A stretch of DNA of 64,000 bases from Sipunculus nudus (lineage: Eukaryota; Annelida; Sipuncula; Golfingiida; Sipunculidae), in contig CM049322.1 in assembly GCA_026874595.1 (NCBI GenBank), forward strand, positions 21,733,400-21,797,399. The letters run 5' to 3'. The translations under genes were made by a program, and so were the position numbers. Of the stretch, positions 14,428 to 52,237 are shown piece by piece. The notes beneath the pieces are model-generated. The model was given only the letters and a program-made list of their open reading frames with translations. It made no database searches and was not told the DNA's origin. Within the stretch, counting starts at the first letter, position 1; each line of letters opens with the position of its first letter.

Positions 14428-14456
14428 GAATGTGTGTGTGTGTGTGTGTGTGTGTA
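14428..14456. repeat. (TG)n microsatellite
   Basis: About 13 TG units, directly beyond the 3' end of the lectin coding region. Confidence 0.9.
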
Positions 14457-14459
14457 TCA

Positions 14460-14465
14460 TTTATT
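14460..14465 (-). terminator. Poly(A) signal AATAAA of the PAN/lectin gene
   Basis: AATAAA on the minus strand begins only 7 nt past the TAA stop (14472-14474), giving an unusually short but plausible 3' UTR. Confidence 0.45.
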
Positions 14466-14471
14466 CCCGTT

Positions 14472-18700
<4,229 letters not shown>

Positions 18701-18739
18701 ACTTGAAATGGGCTGCCCGGTTACCTATATCACTCCGAT

Positions 18740-18748
18740 TATATATAA
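18740..18748 (-). promoter_or_regulatory. TATA-like box of the PAN/lectin gene
   Basis: TTTTATATATAA on the minus strand lies about 40-48 nt upstream of the ATG at 18700, which would place the transcription start 10-20 nt before the ATG. Position fits, but the region is AT-rich, so chance is possible. Confidence 0.4.
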
Positions 18749-20178
18749 AAAAAAAGTGTGGACCACCCTCATATATAACAAACATAATATAAAAATGGAC
18801 AACCATCTGTAGTCATTTCAGCTGGCTGTTCTTTTATCTGATGGTTTTAATCAGTTTCGGCTATAGGTTTGACATATATGTTTCTGCACGTATGTCAAAG
18901 GCACGGCTGAAAGATATCACTAAAATTCATTAACTATATGTTTGAATGATATTTAAAACAGGACAAAAAAAATCAAACCATAACTGTCAACAAACATCTT
19001 CTTTAAGGGTTGATGAGGATTGGGTCTGTTAAAAGCTACATCACGATGTCTGTCAATCAGTCTGTCAGTAGCTTTATATGTTGTTTGCCCATAAACAATA
19101 TAGTATTGATGTCGGTGGTCGTTAACGCACACAAAAATAAATTGAAACCATTTTCATATTACATAAAAATATTCTTTGTGTTCAACGTTTACATAAATGG
19201 TTTTATCCACGACTCGCATCGCCTTATTTCTGGGTAGACCAGTTATTCATGTATACAGAAAATTCATTTTCTATACACCAGCGCCAAATACACCTTGCAT
19301 GGCAATGCGCAAGCGAAAAGGGGAGAAAAATTCCCAAAGTTAGTTAAATTCGATACGAGATGTTGTCAGTTACATGCAGTTTTTAATCCCATTATTCGAC
19401 CCTTTTTAATTAATTTATGTTTTGATGGAAAGGATAAAATTCCTAAGCCCTCTCTTTTCTTTCACTCACCCTGCGTTTTTATTTTCGGCGACAGGTAGCG
19501 CCACCTTGGTATCCGGCGCATGGACCCTGTTCCTTGAGTTGACCATTCTCAGGAATTTGAGTAGTCACGCGAACGTAATAAAACACAACTTATGCTGCAC
19601 GAAAGACGTTCCGTTGATTTATTTCATTTCACGTGTACATATACACCGTATAACCAGGTTCCTCGGCCACCCGTCACCATACTCTTCATTATATTTATAT
19701 TTTACCTTAATCATTTGTTATAAACTCATCTATTACAGTGCTTTGCATTTGTACTGTTCGACATTTGATATAGCGTCTTTTTCAAGGTAGCGATACCTGG
19801 CGTTACATGATGATGAATTCATGATTTTCCAGTTTAGCATTTTATAGTGCTATTACAGGATGGTGCTGGTCCGTATGTTTGAAATCATTCAGGTTAGATC
19901 GGCCTCTATCTGGAAACAATCAGATATGAATACGCTTTGGAAATCATGTTTAATTCACTCACAATCTTCATGTCTTAACCGTATTTTTCATACAGACAAC
20001 AGATAGGGAGTAGTTCAACTACCATGATGTTGGGTCAAACATATATAATAAGTAACAACAGTTGACAGGAAAAGACATGGATGGTTGTGTACATTACATT
20101 AAACTATGATCGCATTTTAATAATATGATTATATTGACACACAATTATTTTTTACCTTTACCCTTGCACAATTAGACA

Positions 20179-20180
<2 letters not shown>

Positions 20181-20212
<32 letters not shown>
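20181..20212. repeat. (TA)n microsatellite
   Basis: About 16 TA units, about 70 nt outside the left foldback arm. Confidence 0.95.
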
Positions 20213-20215
<3 letters not shown>

Positions 20216-20280
20216 ATATAGAAGGTAGTGTTACCCTCAGTTGTAAAGTGCTCTATGGACTACAGACTAGGCCAGAGCGG

Positions 20281-20820
20281 TATAACTCTGAAGAAAAACA
20301 ACACTGTAAATTCACAACAGTCTGTTTCACAGGATGCGACCCGATCATCAGGTGAATGTGGTTAGAATGTAGAATGAAGCTAACGGCGAGGTTTAAAGAG
20401 CCTAGACTCTACGATATTACGAGATTATGCTTTGTGCGATTCGGGGCGGGGGCATGTGAAAGACTGACACTGATCCTATTGTCCTCGGGGGCACAATAGG
20501 ATTGGTCGGGGTACATGTGCGATACTGGAACATAACAGGGCAAAGAGGTTATATGTTGTTTTAATGTTTATATATAATACAAAGATATATACCAGGATGC
20601 TCAATTAGCATTTTAAACTGATTTGTAATAGGGTCTTGAAAGCAGTAAACATGTCAGTAGTTAACATATGATATAAATACACATATACTATGAAAATAAT
20701 TTTCGACTTTTCAAAACACGCTGTTAGCTTCATTCTAACCAACATTCACCTGATGATCGGGTCGCATCCCGTGAAACAGACTGTTGTGAATTTACAGTGT
20801 TGTTTTTCTTCAGGGTGATA
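20281..20820. mobile_element. Foldback element with ~100 bp inverted arms
   Basis: The left arm (20281-20391) and right arm (20719-20820) are reverse complements over about 100 bp. They differ by a few substitutions and one short indel near tagaatg. The loop is about 330 nt. Both outer ends approach microsatellites: (TA)n on the left, (CA)n(TA)n on the right. A fragment of the same arm occurs at 13908-13940, which supports a dispersed element. No transposase is present, so it would be non-autonomous. Confidence 0.65.
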
Positions 20821-20821
20821 A

Positions 20822-20856
<35 letters not shown>

Positions 20857-20858
20857 AT
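20822..20858. repeat. (CA)n(TA)n microsatellite
   Basis: About 11 CA units followed by about 7 TA units, next to the right foldback arm. Confidence 0.93.
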
Positions 20859-20887
20859 GTATACACTATCTTGTTTTTGTCTTTTAG

Positions 20888-21006
20888 AGGCACTGATGAT
20901 AGCCGTGGACGTACTAGCAGGAACCGGTCTCTATGACTATATAAAGAAAAAATGTCCCATCAACGCGACGCTACGTCACGCGCATGACGTCAGCAGTGCT
21001 CTATGA
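20888..21006 (+). CDS. Possible orphan terminal exon, unknown protein
   Basis: A strong acceptor (cttgtttttgtcttttag) opens a 38-codon frame ending in TGA at 21004-21006, with AATAAA 7 nt later. The peptide includes VDVLAGTGLYDYIKKKCP and HAHDVSSAL. Its base composition is more GC-rich than the surroundings. If real, the exon is entered with two bases completing the previous codon. No upstream partner exon was found on the plus strand. I do not recognise the protein. It could equally be a chance frame or a captured exon carried by the adjacent foldback element. Confidence 0.3.
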
Positions 21007-21012
21007 CATGAC

Positions 21013-21018
21013 AATAAA
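21013..21018 (+). terminator. AATAAA hexamer after the orphan exon
   Basis: AATAAA on the plus strand, 7 nt beyond the TGA of the candidate exon. Only meaningful if that exon is real. Confidence 0.25.
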
Positions 21019-21147
21019 AGTGGCCCAAGAATGGCTCATGTCAACAGATATAAATTACGCAACTGCATTTTACCTCTAATGTTAATGTAGCCCCTGTAAC
21101 TGATCAGTTGATCATAACAAATATGTAGTTCCCTATTAGAAAATGAG

Positions 21148-21149
<2 letters not shown>

Positions 21150-21205
<56 letters not shown>
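21150..21205. repeat. (TA)n microsatellite
   Basis: About 28 TA units. Confidence 0.95.
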
Positions 21206-21208
<3 letters not shown>

Positions 21209-21312
21209 AAACGCTCGCACAAAGCATGGTAGCAAATAAGTTATTAAATAAGAAGATCAGAGGTTGCGCGCTTACCGGAAATGACGTGGAGAAAGAAAAT
21301 ATAAGGGCAATG

Positions 21313-22490
21313 ACAAAGAGGAAGAAAATGAGCCATAGTTGGTGATGTCAGGACCAATATTAACAAAGTTATGAGGAAAATAAAATGTTGATGTGTTTCG
21401 ATGACCTTGAACTATACCCTTGACCTATTTAGATAATACACATAGAACTTCCAGCATCCTAAAGACATACGATATGTGTAATTTACAGAGTGATTCCAGG
21501 AAAACTGACGCCTGTTGAATGTTATATGTAAACCGTATGAACCAGCAAGCAGGCGATTTTGAGGACAGCTGACAAACAGACAGATATACTTAAAAAGTGA
21601 CCCGAATGGGAGGACAGTTGACTAAACCAAGACATGTAGCAGACAAAGAGGAAGAAAAGGAGCCACGGTTTGTGAAAATAATACCAATATTGACAATGTA
21701 ATGAGGAAAATAAGACTTTGACATGTTTTCATGACCCTGACCTTTGACTTATATAAATAATATATATAAGTCCTCAAGAAATCGTTCCGATATACAATAT
21801 GTGTTATTTACAAAGTGGTTCCTGCAAAGCTGTGGTTTGTAGAATACTAGGTGCTATATGTAAGAAGCAAGATCCAGCAAACAGGTGAAATTGAGGACAA
21901 CGGACAAACAGACAGACATACTGACAAAGTAACACAAGGTTGAGACCAAATTAGTAGATCAAGTTATGGAGAAGACCCGGGGGAAGAAAATAAGCTTTAG
22001 ATAATGTAGGTGATGTGTATAGTTTTGAAGATATGGCCAAAATATGATATGTTGTTGAGGATCAAATGCAGCGCCCCCTATCGGCCACATTCCGGAAATG
22101 AAAAATCGCTTTCGAGATATTACTGTAAGATTTACTAGTTTCAAAATGATTCCTGCAAAACTGTGGCCTGTTGAATGCTATATGTAAGACGCAAGAAACA
22201 GCAAGCGGACGAAATTGAGGACAATAGATAAACAGACAGACATACTGACAAAGCGATGTTAAGACAAAATGACTTCACAAGTTTATGAAATTGACCCAGA
22301 GGAAGAAAAAAGGCTTTATTTTGAAATTGAGGTTTATAGTTTTAGAGATCTGGCAAATAAAATGTTGTGGAGGTTTGAGTGCAGCGCCCCCTGCCGGCCA
22401 TTTCCAAAAAAATGTGAAAATTACTTTTGAGATATTAGTGTAAGACATAAGATGTACTAGTTTAACAATGATATCTGCAAAAATGTGGCC
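21313..22490. repeat. Tandem repeat, ~325 bp unit, about 3.7 copies
   Basis: Units begin at gaggaagaaaa-type words near 21318, 21650, 21973 and 22300. Shared landmarks per unit include aaacagacagac, ctgcaaaactgtggcctg, gaatgctatatgtaag and attgaggaca. The last two units also share gcagcgccccct. Divergence is moderate, so the array is not young. Confidence 0.75.
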
Positions 22491-22537
22491 TGCAGAAGAC
22501 TAATTGTAAGACGAAAGAAATACACTGAATTAAGTTG

Positions 22538-22547
22538 GTCACGTGAC
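22538..22547. promoter_or_regulatory. Palindromic GTCACGTGAC (CLEAR-type E-box), site 1
   Basis: A perfect ten-base palindrome matching the CLEAR element bound by TFEB/TFE3-type bHLH-zip factors and by USF. A second identical site lies 63 bp away. Confidence 0.4.
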
Positions 22548-22600
22548 ATAGAATACTGCGCTGATTCTCTGGATATCATCACAGCGTCTCATCCGGCGGC

Positions 22601-22610
22601 GTCACGTGAC
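22601..22610. promoter_or_regulatory. Palindromic GTCACGTGAC (CLEAR-type E-box), site 2
   Basis: Identical to the site at 22538 and overlapping an AP-1-like TGACTCA at 22607-22613. The surrounding sequence is locally richer in CpG. Confidence 0.4.
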
Positions 22611-23643
22611 TCAGGACGATGTATGGTCCTTCTTCATTCTTCTTTAAGACCTGATACCAGTTGTAAGGTTCATATTTCGTTTTGTTTCTTGTAACTTGTA
22701 ACAGGGAGACACGTATCCTGTACAACAGGTGAATTAAATGTAGTACTCTGGAAACCGTTGTATTAAAATGGTTGATGGCATATTACAACATGACAACATG
22801 TTGGTTGCTCTGTCAATAATTATGACGGAAAAGTTGTATCAGTGGTTTTAAATCTAAAATATTGTTATTGCAAAATATCTCTCTGTCCCGACTCTTTTTA
22901 CTACTGCAGTCACCTATAAATCCGGCATTATAATTTTGTAAATTCAGTGTACCTATACCCACACATTAAACTGGGTTGCTTAAAGTCTTAGTATTTACTA
23001 TAATTGGGCAGGCCAACAAGCAAGGAGCAAAATAATCCATGTGCTGTTGTCTAAACAATATCAAACCTCGGGACTGTCGTCAGGCACAGTTGCTTTTCAT
23101 TTCTTCCACCAAGGGATTGGAGTGATGTTTTTGGCGTTATTAATTTGTCGGTCGGTTTGTCTGTCTGTGAGCAACATGACTCAAAAAGTTATGAACGGTA
23201 ATGATACAAAGTACAATTGAGTAAATTTTGGGGATGACCCGGATCATCAGCTGCATCCAGAACAATTTAAAGAAAATGCTGCATTTCGGGTTATGCCATT
23301 GTTAGGGTAATATGCTGCTGGTTATGTTTTTTTCCCACTAGGAGGCGCTTAATATCAGTATGTATAATGTTCAGTGATTGTCATGCTGTTTTTATTACAC
23401 ATTTTAGAAAATGACACACATGGTATCAAGCTGCCTCGGCGGAGGTCTGCGCTCCCTGAATGCTTTCGGAGTTCTATTACATTCGGGTTTAACGATTCTC
23501 TCAAGCATCATGACCAGTCAAGCAGGGACTTTCATCCGAACACATCTATACCATGTGCCCAGAAGAAACAAAACATGACATCCTTTTACTTTCTTTCTGG
23601 TGTATGAATACGATAAAGTTGGACGATTTATCGATAAGTAACA

Positions 23644-23646
<3 letters not shown>

Positions 23647-23700
<54 letters not shown>
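23647..23700. repeat. (TA)n microsatellite
   Basis: About 27 TA units. Confidence 0.95.
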
Positions 23701-23702
<2 letters not shown>

Positions 23703-24728
23703 TCTGGTGAGAAACGAGTATATTTTGTGATTTCGTTATGCAAACAACTTGACATTTAATTGTTAATATGTCCTACGTCAGGGTCATGACGTCATAAGGT
23801 CATGGCGAACAAGAAAAGTGTGTCCGTGAAAGGTGGCACCCTTTTGGAGCTGATGAATATAGAACACAGCGCGGCCATGAAATATGTGATATCAGAAGAG
23901 TTTTGGAACGAAGCCGTTGTGACCATTATCTTTTGAACTGTGAGACAAAATGATAGTTTCCAGTGCATTAAAAGGTAGCCTTGTTTCTAAAAAAATGAGG
24001 GAGGCTGTTTTAGGAGAGGATCTCTAAAAAGTATCCCAAACATCGCTATCATCACGAAACTTTAACATGTATATACCGATCATATAATAAACATACAAAA
24101 ACTTCGTTGGCGCTACTTTATGACATCAAATAAACAGCTTTACCCGAAATTCGTATAACGAAAAATGGAATAATTGTTCATATTAGGTATTTACTATGTG
24201 TTATATGTATATCTCAAGAATGGCTGCAGCTATCAATGGGAACTTTTTTTAAGAGAAATAAACTGATCTTGTGGCTGATGTATGTTATGTGAGACACTTT
24301 CTTGGAGCTAAAATGTCTTTTTTTGCTATCACTGACAGGAAAAAAAGGTTAATGAGTATTAGAAAAAATTTAATTAAATGAGTTAAAAACAGAGTTTTCT
24401 TAATATGTGTACCCTATTCGCTTTAAAGTCGTAATGTCAAATGATGGTTCAGGGTTACCCAGTACCTCATGTATAGCGAATAAATTCACAATGTATATCA
24501 TTAATATCATGCTATCATTCTCGTAAATGGAAACCTTAATCCTAGTTCAAATTATAGTGCTGCCATCATGCCATGACCCTTCACATTCAAATTACTTTTG
24601 ACTAACGTGTAAAATGAATTTAAAAATGAACAAACATATTTTAAGGCGTCGTGAAATCGATTGACCTACACTAAAAAGCGACGCATATAGTAGCATTGAT
24701 AATTAGCCTCGTACAAGCACCAGTTTAT

Positions 24729-24751
24729 AAATATATATATATATATATATA
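24729..24751. repeat. (TA)n microsatellite
   Basis: About 11 TA units. Confidence 0.9.
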
Positions 24752-25501
24752 GATTTACACTTTGATTTGTAAGTTCAAATGCATTCTTAACAAGGGAAAA
24801 GTCGATCTATGGAAGAGATCTAGTATGTCCCGCGCCTGCTGTAGAAATAGCGGGAAGAAAAAGTTGTGGAAACATGTCTGAAATTTAAGTTGGGTCAATG
24901 TTAACCCCCCCCCCCCCAAAAAAAAAATACCTCTGTGATCTTGCAAACTGAACCAAAGTCATCCATATTTAAACATGACCAAGCCCTTTATGAGGTACGT
25001 CAGTGATATCAGTTTAGTGTTTATCAAGTTTTGTTTGACGTACAAAGACCAGACAGTTACTGGTCAAGGACTGTTTTTAAGGATTACTTTTCATTCGATA
25101 TCAACTGTTGAATATTTACCTTTTGAAGTCCATTCCTCTTGCAGCCAAAACAAACATCAAGACCTGTTGAAACTTAAAATTGGATTTTATTCCATGATAA
25201 CCCCTGCTTTCCAAGCTGTAAAACGATATAATACTTAACATTCCAGATAAAATATAGTCAATTTGGAAAAAATGGAGAGGCAGTCTTTAAATAGGTAAAT
25301 AATGAAGATTTTACATCGATACTAAGTTAGGCCAATGAATCAGAAAACATTGTATGTGATGTGTACTCTGTGGCATCCGACGATTACACTATCAAATATC
25401 ATCCACCCTTCTCTGTTTATTTATATCTTGGATAATTACCTAAGTAAATTCTACATTATAAATGTCGCTCTGTATTACTGTATATAATTTAATATACATA
25501 T

Positions 25502-25590
<89 letters not shown>
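25502..25590. repeat. (CA)n(TA)n compound microsatellite
   Basis: About six CA units, then two long TA tracts separated by AAA. Confidence 0.95.
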
Positions 25591-25592
<2 letters not shown>

Positions 25593-26089
25593 AATACGTG
25601 ACATTATTTTAAAACTGGGTAACATATACTAGGATATATGATGCTATGTTATTATCATATCAAGCCAAGGGCGACATTGCATCAGCTTGTCATTTTTATT
25701 CAAATGACACTTGCAATTGAAAAGTTAAAAAAAAAACAATATAACATGATCATAATTAAGAAAGCTCTTCATCAAACGACGTCACAAAAGTCGGTGCCAA
25801 ATTCGCATGTTAATTTATTATTAGTCCGACAGGTGTCACCTTGTCATCTGTTAAGGAAGTTATGTTAGCCCACGTGTATATTTGTTTGCTTTGTAACATT
25901 AATACGCTAACACAGCGGAACCGGTACAGTTCTTTACCTGGGAGACAAAAATTAACACTTTCAAACCGTGCAATGTCTGTTTATTATGCGTATCATACTG
26001 ACGGATTTAAAAACAAAAATGTGGGGTCTCAAACCGTCCTTATGTCAACTTTGACTGCCCACTTTGTACAATTAATTTTTCCAATGTTT

Positions 26090-26095
26090 TTTATT
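26090..26095 (-). terminator. Poly(A) signal AATAAA of the CUB-protease gene
   Basis: AATAAA on the minus strand, 50 nt beyond the TAA stop at 26146-26148. It gives a compact 3' UTR and supports this stop as the gene end. Confidence 0.55.
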
Positions 26096-26145
26096 AGAAA
26101 ATAAACCAAAAGTCCACCAGTATGTTTTCTTTCCTTTCTTATTAC

Positions 26146-48298
<22,153 letters not shown>

Positions 48299-48400
48299 GA
48301 TGGTCTAGCTGCCGACGAAGACGGTGTGCAGCGTGTAGCGAGGGATGAAATACACTTTGCAGTCGTGTATGGTTACCACGCAGCGGGGAAGTAAAATGTG

Positions 48401-48405
48401 ATTGG
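48401..48405 (-). promoter_or_regulatory. CCAAT box upstream of the CUB-protease gene
   Basis: CCAAT on the minus strand, 103 nt upstream of the ATG, in a locally GC-richer stretch. No convincing TATA box was seen. Confidence 0.25.
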
Positions 48406-48977
48406 ACGAAAATAGTGGCGTGACAGTGGAAATCACAAGACAAGTTTAACACGCAAGATTAATTCAACATGCAACGATGCCCTTATCTAAATATTCACTA
48501 CCCATTCGTTCTCTCTCTCTCTCTCTCTCTGATATGTGCGTTTTATTTGAGATATTGTGTTTTGTTGGATTTAGACCATTGGCTTTGAGTTCTGCGAGCA
48601 CACCTTTACTTTTTTTAATAAATAAGTTTAATTGGGCTTCTATGCCTCTCTACTAGATTTGTCAATATAAAAGGCACTAAGATAAAACAAATGGAATAAA
48701 ACAAAGGGTACTTCTTGTGCCTATCGAGCAAAACATGTGTTGCTTTTTTAAGATAAAAATACTCAAATTTCCAGAATGTTATTATGCGTCTGATCAATCA
48801 AATAAAGCCTAATAAACCTGTTTATTTCCGGTGCATGTTTTGAGGTGGACCTTATTTACTACTGTGTCCTATCTGATTAAAAAAACATACACATCATGCA
48901 ACGGCTCTCCTTCCACGGTTTACCATATTTTCCTGCATCATGAAAAGTACTAAATAGTTTGATAATTTAAATTGTAT

Positions 48978-49047
48978 ATTTCTGTGATAAATTGAGAAGT
49001 TAAATTGTATATTTAATTTTTTTAACTTCTTAATTTATCACAGAAAT
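48978..49047. repeat. Inverted repeat, 27 bp arms
   Basis: Arms 48978-49004 and 49021-49047 pair at 26 of 27 positions (core tctgtgataaatt) around a 16 nt spacer. It lies directly upstream of the SINE at 49058. Confidence 0.85.
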
Positions 49048-49057
49048 TAAAAAAGAC

Positions 49058-49375
49058 GGGGGGTTTGAACAGCCGAGTGGTAGGACCTTCTCCGCCGGCG
49101 ACCCGGGTTCGATCCCCGCTGTGGCTATGAGGTTGGGTTGCAGTGGCCCGTCCAAGGTTGATGGTTCTGTTTTGGTTCTCAGGCTTCCTCTACCTCTCTC
49201 ACTGCACTGGCCAAACTGTATCTACTGTCAACTCGCCTTTAAGCCCCGACCTTCCATCATAGACTCAAACTGTCAAATTCTGGTCGAGGGAGCCGGTGCG
49301 GACATAGCTTCGTCTATGTGCTGTGACCGGCTCGAGCACCAACTTCACTTCAATAATGATAAAAATAAATAAAAA
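49058..49375 (+). mobile_element. tRNA-derived SINE, most complete copy
   Basis: The tRNA-like head has cagccgagtggtagg (A box) and gggttcgatcccc (B box). A ~240 bp body with ttgggttgcagtggcccgtc follows, and the tail is tgataaaaataaataaaaatg. The head resembles tRNA-Leu/Ser-type genes but lacks a foldable complete cloverleaf. About 760 bp upstream of the CUB-protease ATG. Confidence 0.7.
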
Positions 49376-52037
49376 TGACGGAAAATAGAGACATAATTCA
49401 AGAAGTACATCCTCAAAGTAGGATGATGACTAAGCCTACACGGACGCCGAGAAAGACGTGCCAAGGCTGTTACTTGTGTTAAACGACCGTGTCTTAATAG
49501 TTACCTGGACGTGTAGTGACATTAAAGCTGTACTTGGATAAGCTTCCTTGTCGAAGTACGTAGATACGTGCGTTATATCATACACATCACAAGGCTCCCT
49601 CAAGGTCAAAGAACAGTTTTCGACTCAACTTACAAAAACTTTTTCTAACCCTTTGGTCTATGTTTTTAAAAAAGCAATGCTTTTAGAGATACGACCATTC
49701 AAGCGGTAATTGTGTATTTCAGATGTTAATAAAGGCTTATATTATTATTTGTTATGCATTTTTTCCAAATATGTATAATTTAATAATAAGGTGAAATGCA
49801 TATTAATATAAGAATAAGTTTGATAACCAATTTATTTTATATGCAATTGCTAAATTCTCTTTGAGGCGTGAACGACGTCAAGCGTTACGTTCTGGCGGAA
49901 GATCAAAATCTGAGATAAATTCGACTTAGGAAATACAATGGTTCTAAAGCAACACCAACTTTAAATATATATCACTTATCTTTTACAGGTATTTATCCCT
50001 GTTTATTACAAAAATATTATTTGGTTTATATGTTACGTTAAACAATGTAAAATTGAAAATTATAAATCACTCGAAAACACACAATTACCTTTGAATGCTT
50101 TTGCACCAATGGAACAACTGTAATTCCATTCTTTAACTTGAAATGTTTAATGTACCGGTATTTTAATATAATTAAGATGTATAAATGTATGTTAACATTC
50201 TGTTAGCATGACCATCATATCCTTCTACTCCGCACACTGCAGGCTTACTTAGCCCTCGGAAGGAGATACATTGTTATGTGTAAAGAATGATAGTGTAAGG
50301 GTACAGAGCCCGCCAATAAAATGACCTGAAAACTCTCTGTTATATAGTTACTACATTACAAATAGACATGACAACACGTTACCAAACGGTTCATAGATAT
50401 AAAATCAGAATAACTAATTTTGAGATACAAACGTTAAGAATGACTGGTTAAATTAAAGTTGTCCTGGGTGCACTGTTTCTTCAAAGTTTACCACAGGACA
50501 CTAAGAATAGGCCAATAGTAATCAGCAAGGATTGGCTATTTTCAAGAAATGTATAGGGAATCATTCGTGAGGAAATCTCATCAGTTTTAGACAACTATTT
50601 AGGATGTATGTCAAGGACTTCTGACTGTTATCATCATCAGGCATTATTCTTGTTTTAAGTCCGGACGAATCCGAATCTCGAGAGTGAGAACGTAGATGTT
50701 ATTTGGCTCTAAATGGGGTACATTTTATGAGACAATGCTTTGACGGGTGAGTCCATTGTTTAACTGATTTTTGACAGATTTATTGAACCAACCAATTACT
50801 CGGGTACACCGAGTGTGCTGATATTCAGGAATGTCATCGCAAATACTACACACGTTTGTGAATCTGTCTGGTGTCCAGAGTATTTGTTCCAGTAATAAGA
50901 GCGTGTGAAAGGTTTTGATTATTGTGTAGTTCGTTGCCATATATGCTTTGATATCAGCCACATTACGACCGAGTTAGTTAAAAATGCATGAAATATCGGC
51001 ATAGTAGATAAACGTTATATCTAGCATCGCTTCAAAGTATATGTTTCTGTATTTTCTTTAGAACGCCTTGCCTTCATGAGCACTCTGTTTGTTAGACTCG
51101 ATAGGTGACTGAAATATGCTTTTGTCAATCCGCGACATTTCTTTACGCTAGAGCTTAGTATTTTCTCGAATTATACATTTTAATTCATATCAATATTTTG
51201 CAGTTGTTTCACATGCATTTTTCGCTCAAATGCCGTTCATGAAACTTTCTGTGAGACAAAACTGTTAGAGGATCAAGATTATAGGGTTGTACCATAACGT
51301 TTATTAGCCATAGTCCATACCTCTGCAAATGTTGACAGATTACTAATTAATTATCCTTTTTCTAGTTACACTAGAACTATTATTATATTTTATATTTTTT
51401 GCAAATATAGACTTCAGTAAAACAATTGCGTTTGTATTTTAATAGCAATAATTCAGAATGACTATAAATGAACTGACCAAACGGAAGGGAGGGCAATTCG
51501 TGGACAAATGGCAAACCAATCATTTATGATAAATGAAGAGTCTTTGTAGTTTTCCGGTCTTGCAGTGATATTAAAGCCATCCATAGCTGAACGTGCTAGT
51601 ACCTGTCGCGAATAACGTGCTTCATATCAAGTACGCCACATATTGCAGTTAAGTTTATATTATCCCTTCAAAAGATCCAGCTGGTTACACGCGCAATGCT
51701 CAGTGAGGTCCAGGCACGAGTGTTAATGAATTCACCATCTAACTTGATGACTCAGGATATGTAAACGTTACAAATGTGAGCAAAAGTAAGTTATTTAGGG
51801 TTTATGATCCGATCTTGCAGGTATATTAAATCCATACCTAGGTGAACTTCCCGGTAGCATTAGCTAAACGCGTGCTTCATTTAATGTATACAAAAGGATT
51901 CAGTCAAGTTTATGGAGACATGTTTTGCGTAAATGTTATGCCATCCGCTCCTTACCTTCGTTTTATGAGATTCTGCTTTAAAATGTTTTCTTTGATTCAT
52001 TCTCAAGTGGCAAGATTGATATATACCTGCTTTACAC

Positions 52038-52139
<102 letters not shown>

Positions 52140-52222
52140 TGTTACAGGTGTCTGTTTTGTTATCCGCAGGAGTGTTACATGTGTCTGTTGACATTCTGAT
52201 TCGTGTAGCGCAGGCATAGTTC

Positions 52223-52237
52223 GTTGCTATGGGAACC
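52223..52237 (+). promoter_or_regulatory. RFX X-box-like site
   Basis: GTTGCTATGGGAACC matches the imperfect palindrome GTNRCC-N2-RGYAAC with two changes. The next 50 bp are unusually GC-rich (gctcggcggcgctggctcgcg), as in a small promoter, but no exon was identified on either side. Confidence 0.3.

Larger units (their letters stand above)
10718..14471. other. Intergenic region between membrane-protein and lectin genes
   Basis: No gene supported. Contents are simple repeats: (TA)n at 11889-11924, a mixed CTA/AAT trinucleotide tract near 12000-12150, (ATT)n at 12701-12724, poly-C at 12822-12837 and two (TA)n tracts at 13846-13982. A patch at 13545-13725 has several inverted ctgcaaag/ctttgcag words. 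An 84-residue open frame at 10881-11135 has no recognisable domain. Confidence 0.6.
18749..26089. other. Intergenic region between lectin and CUB-protease genes
   Basis: A 7.3 kb spacer with a foldback element, one weak orphan exon, a ~325 bp tandem repeat, two GTCACGTGAC boxes and several microsatellites, each listed separately. Around 23100-23360 a sequence with ggtcggtttgtctgtctg and gagcaacatgactcaaaaag looks like dispersed repeat sequence. No other coding exon could be supported. Confidence 0.6.

Noticed and set aside
19422-19790. 122-residue plus-strand open frame
   Set aside because: Hydrophobic, low-complexity translation of AT-rich DNA without domain, promoter or poly(A) support.
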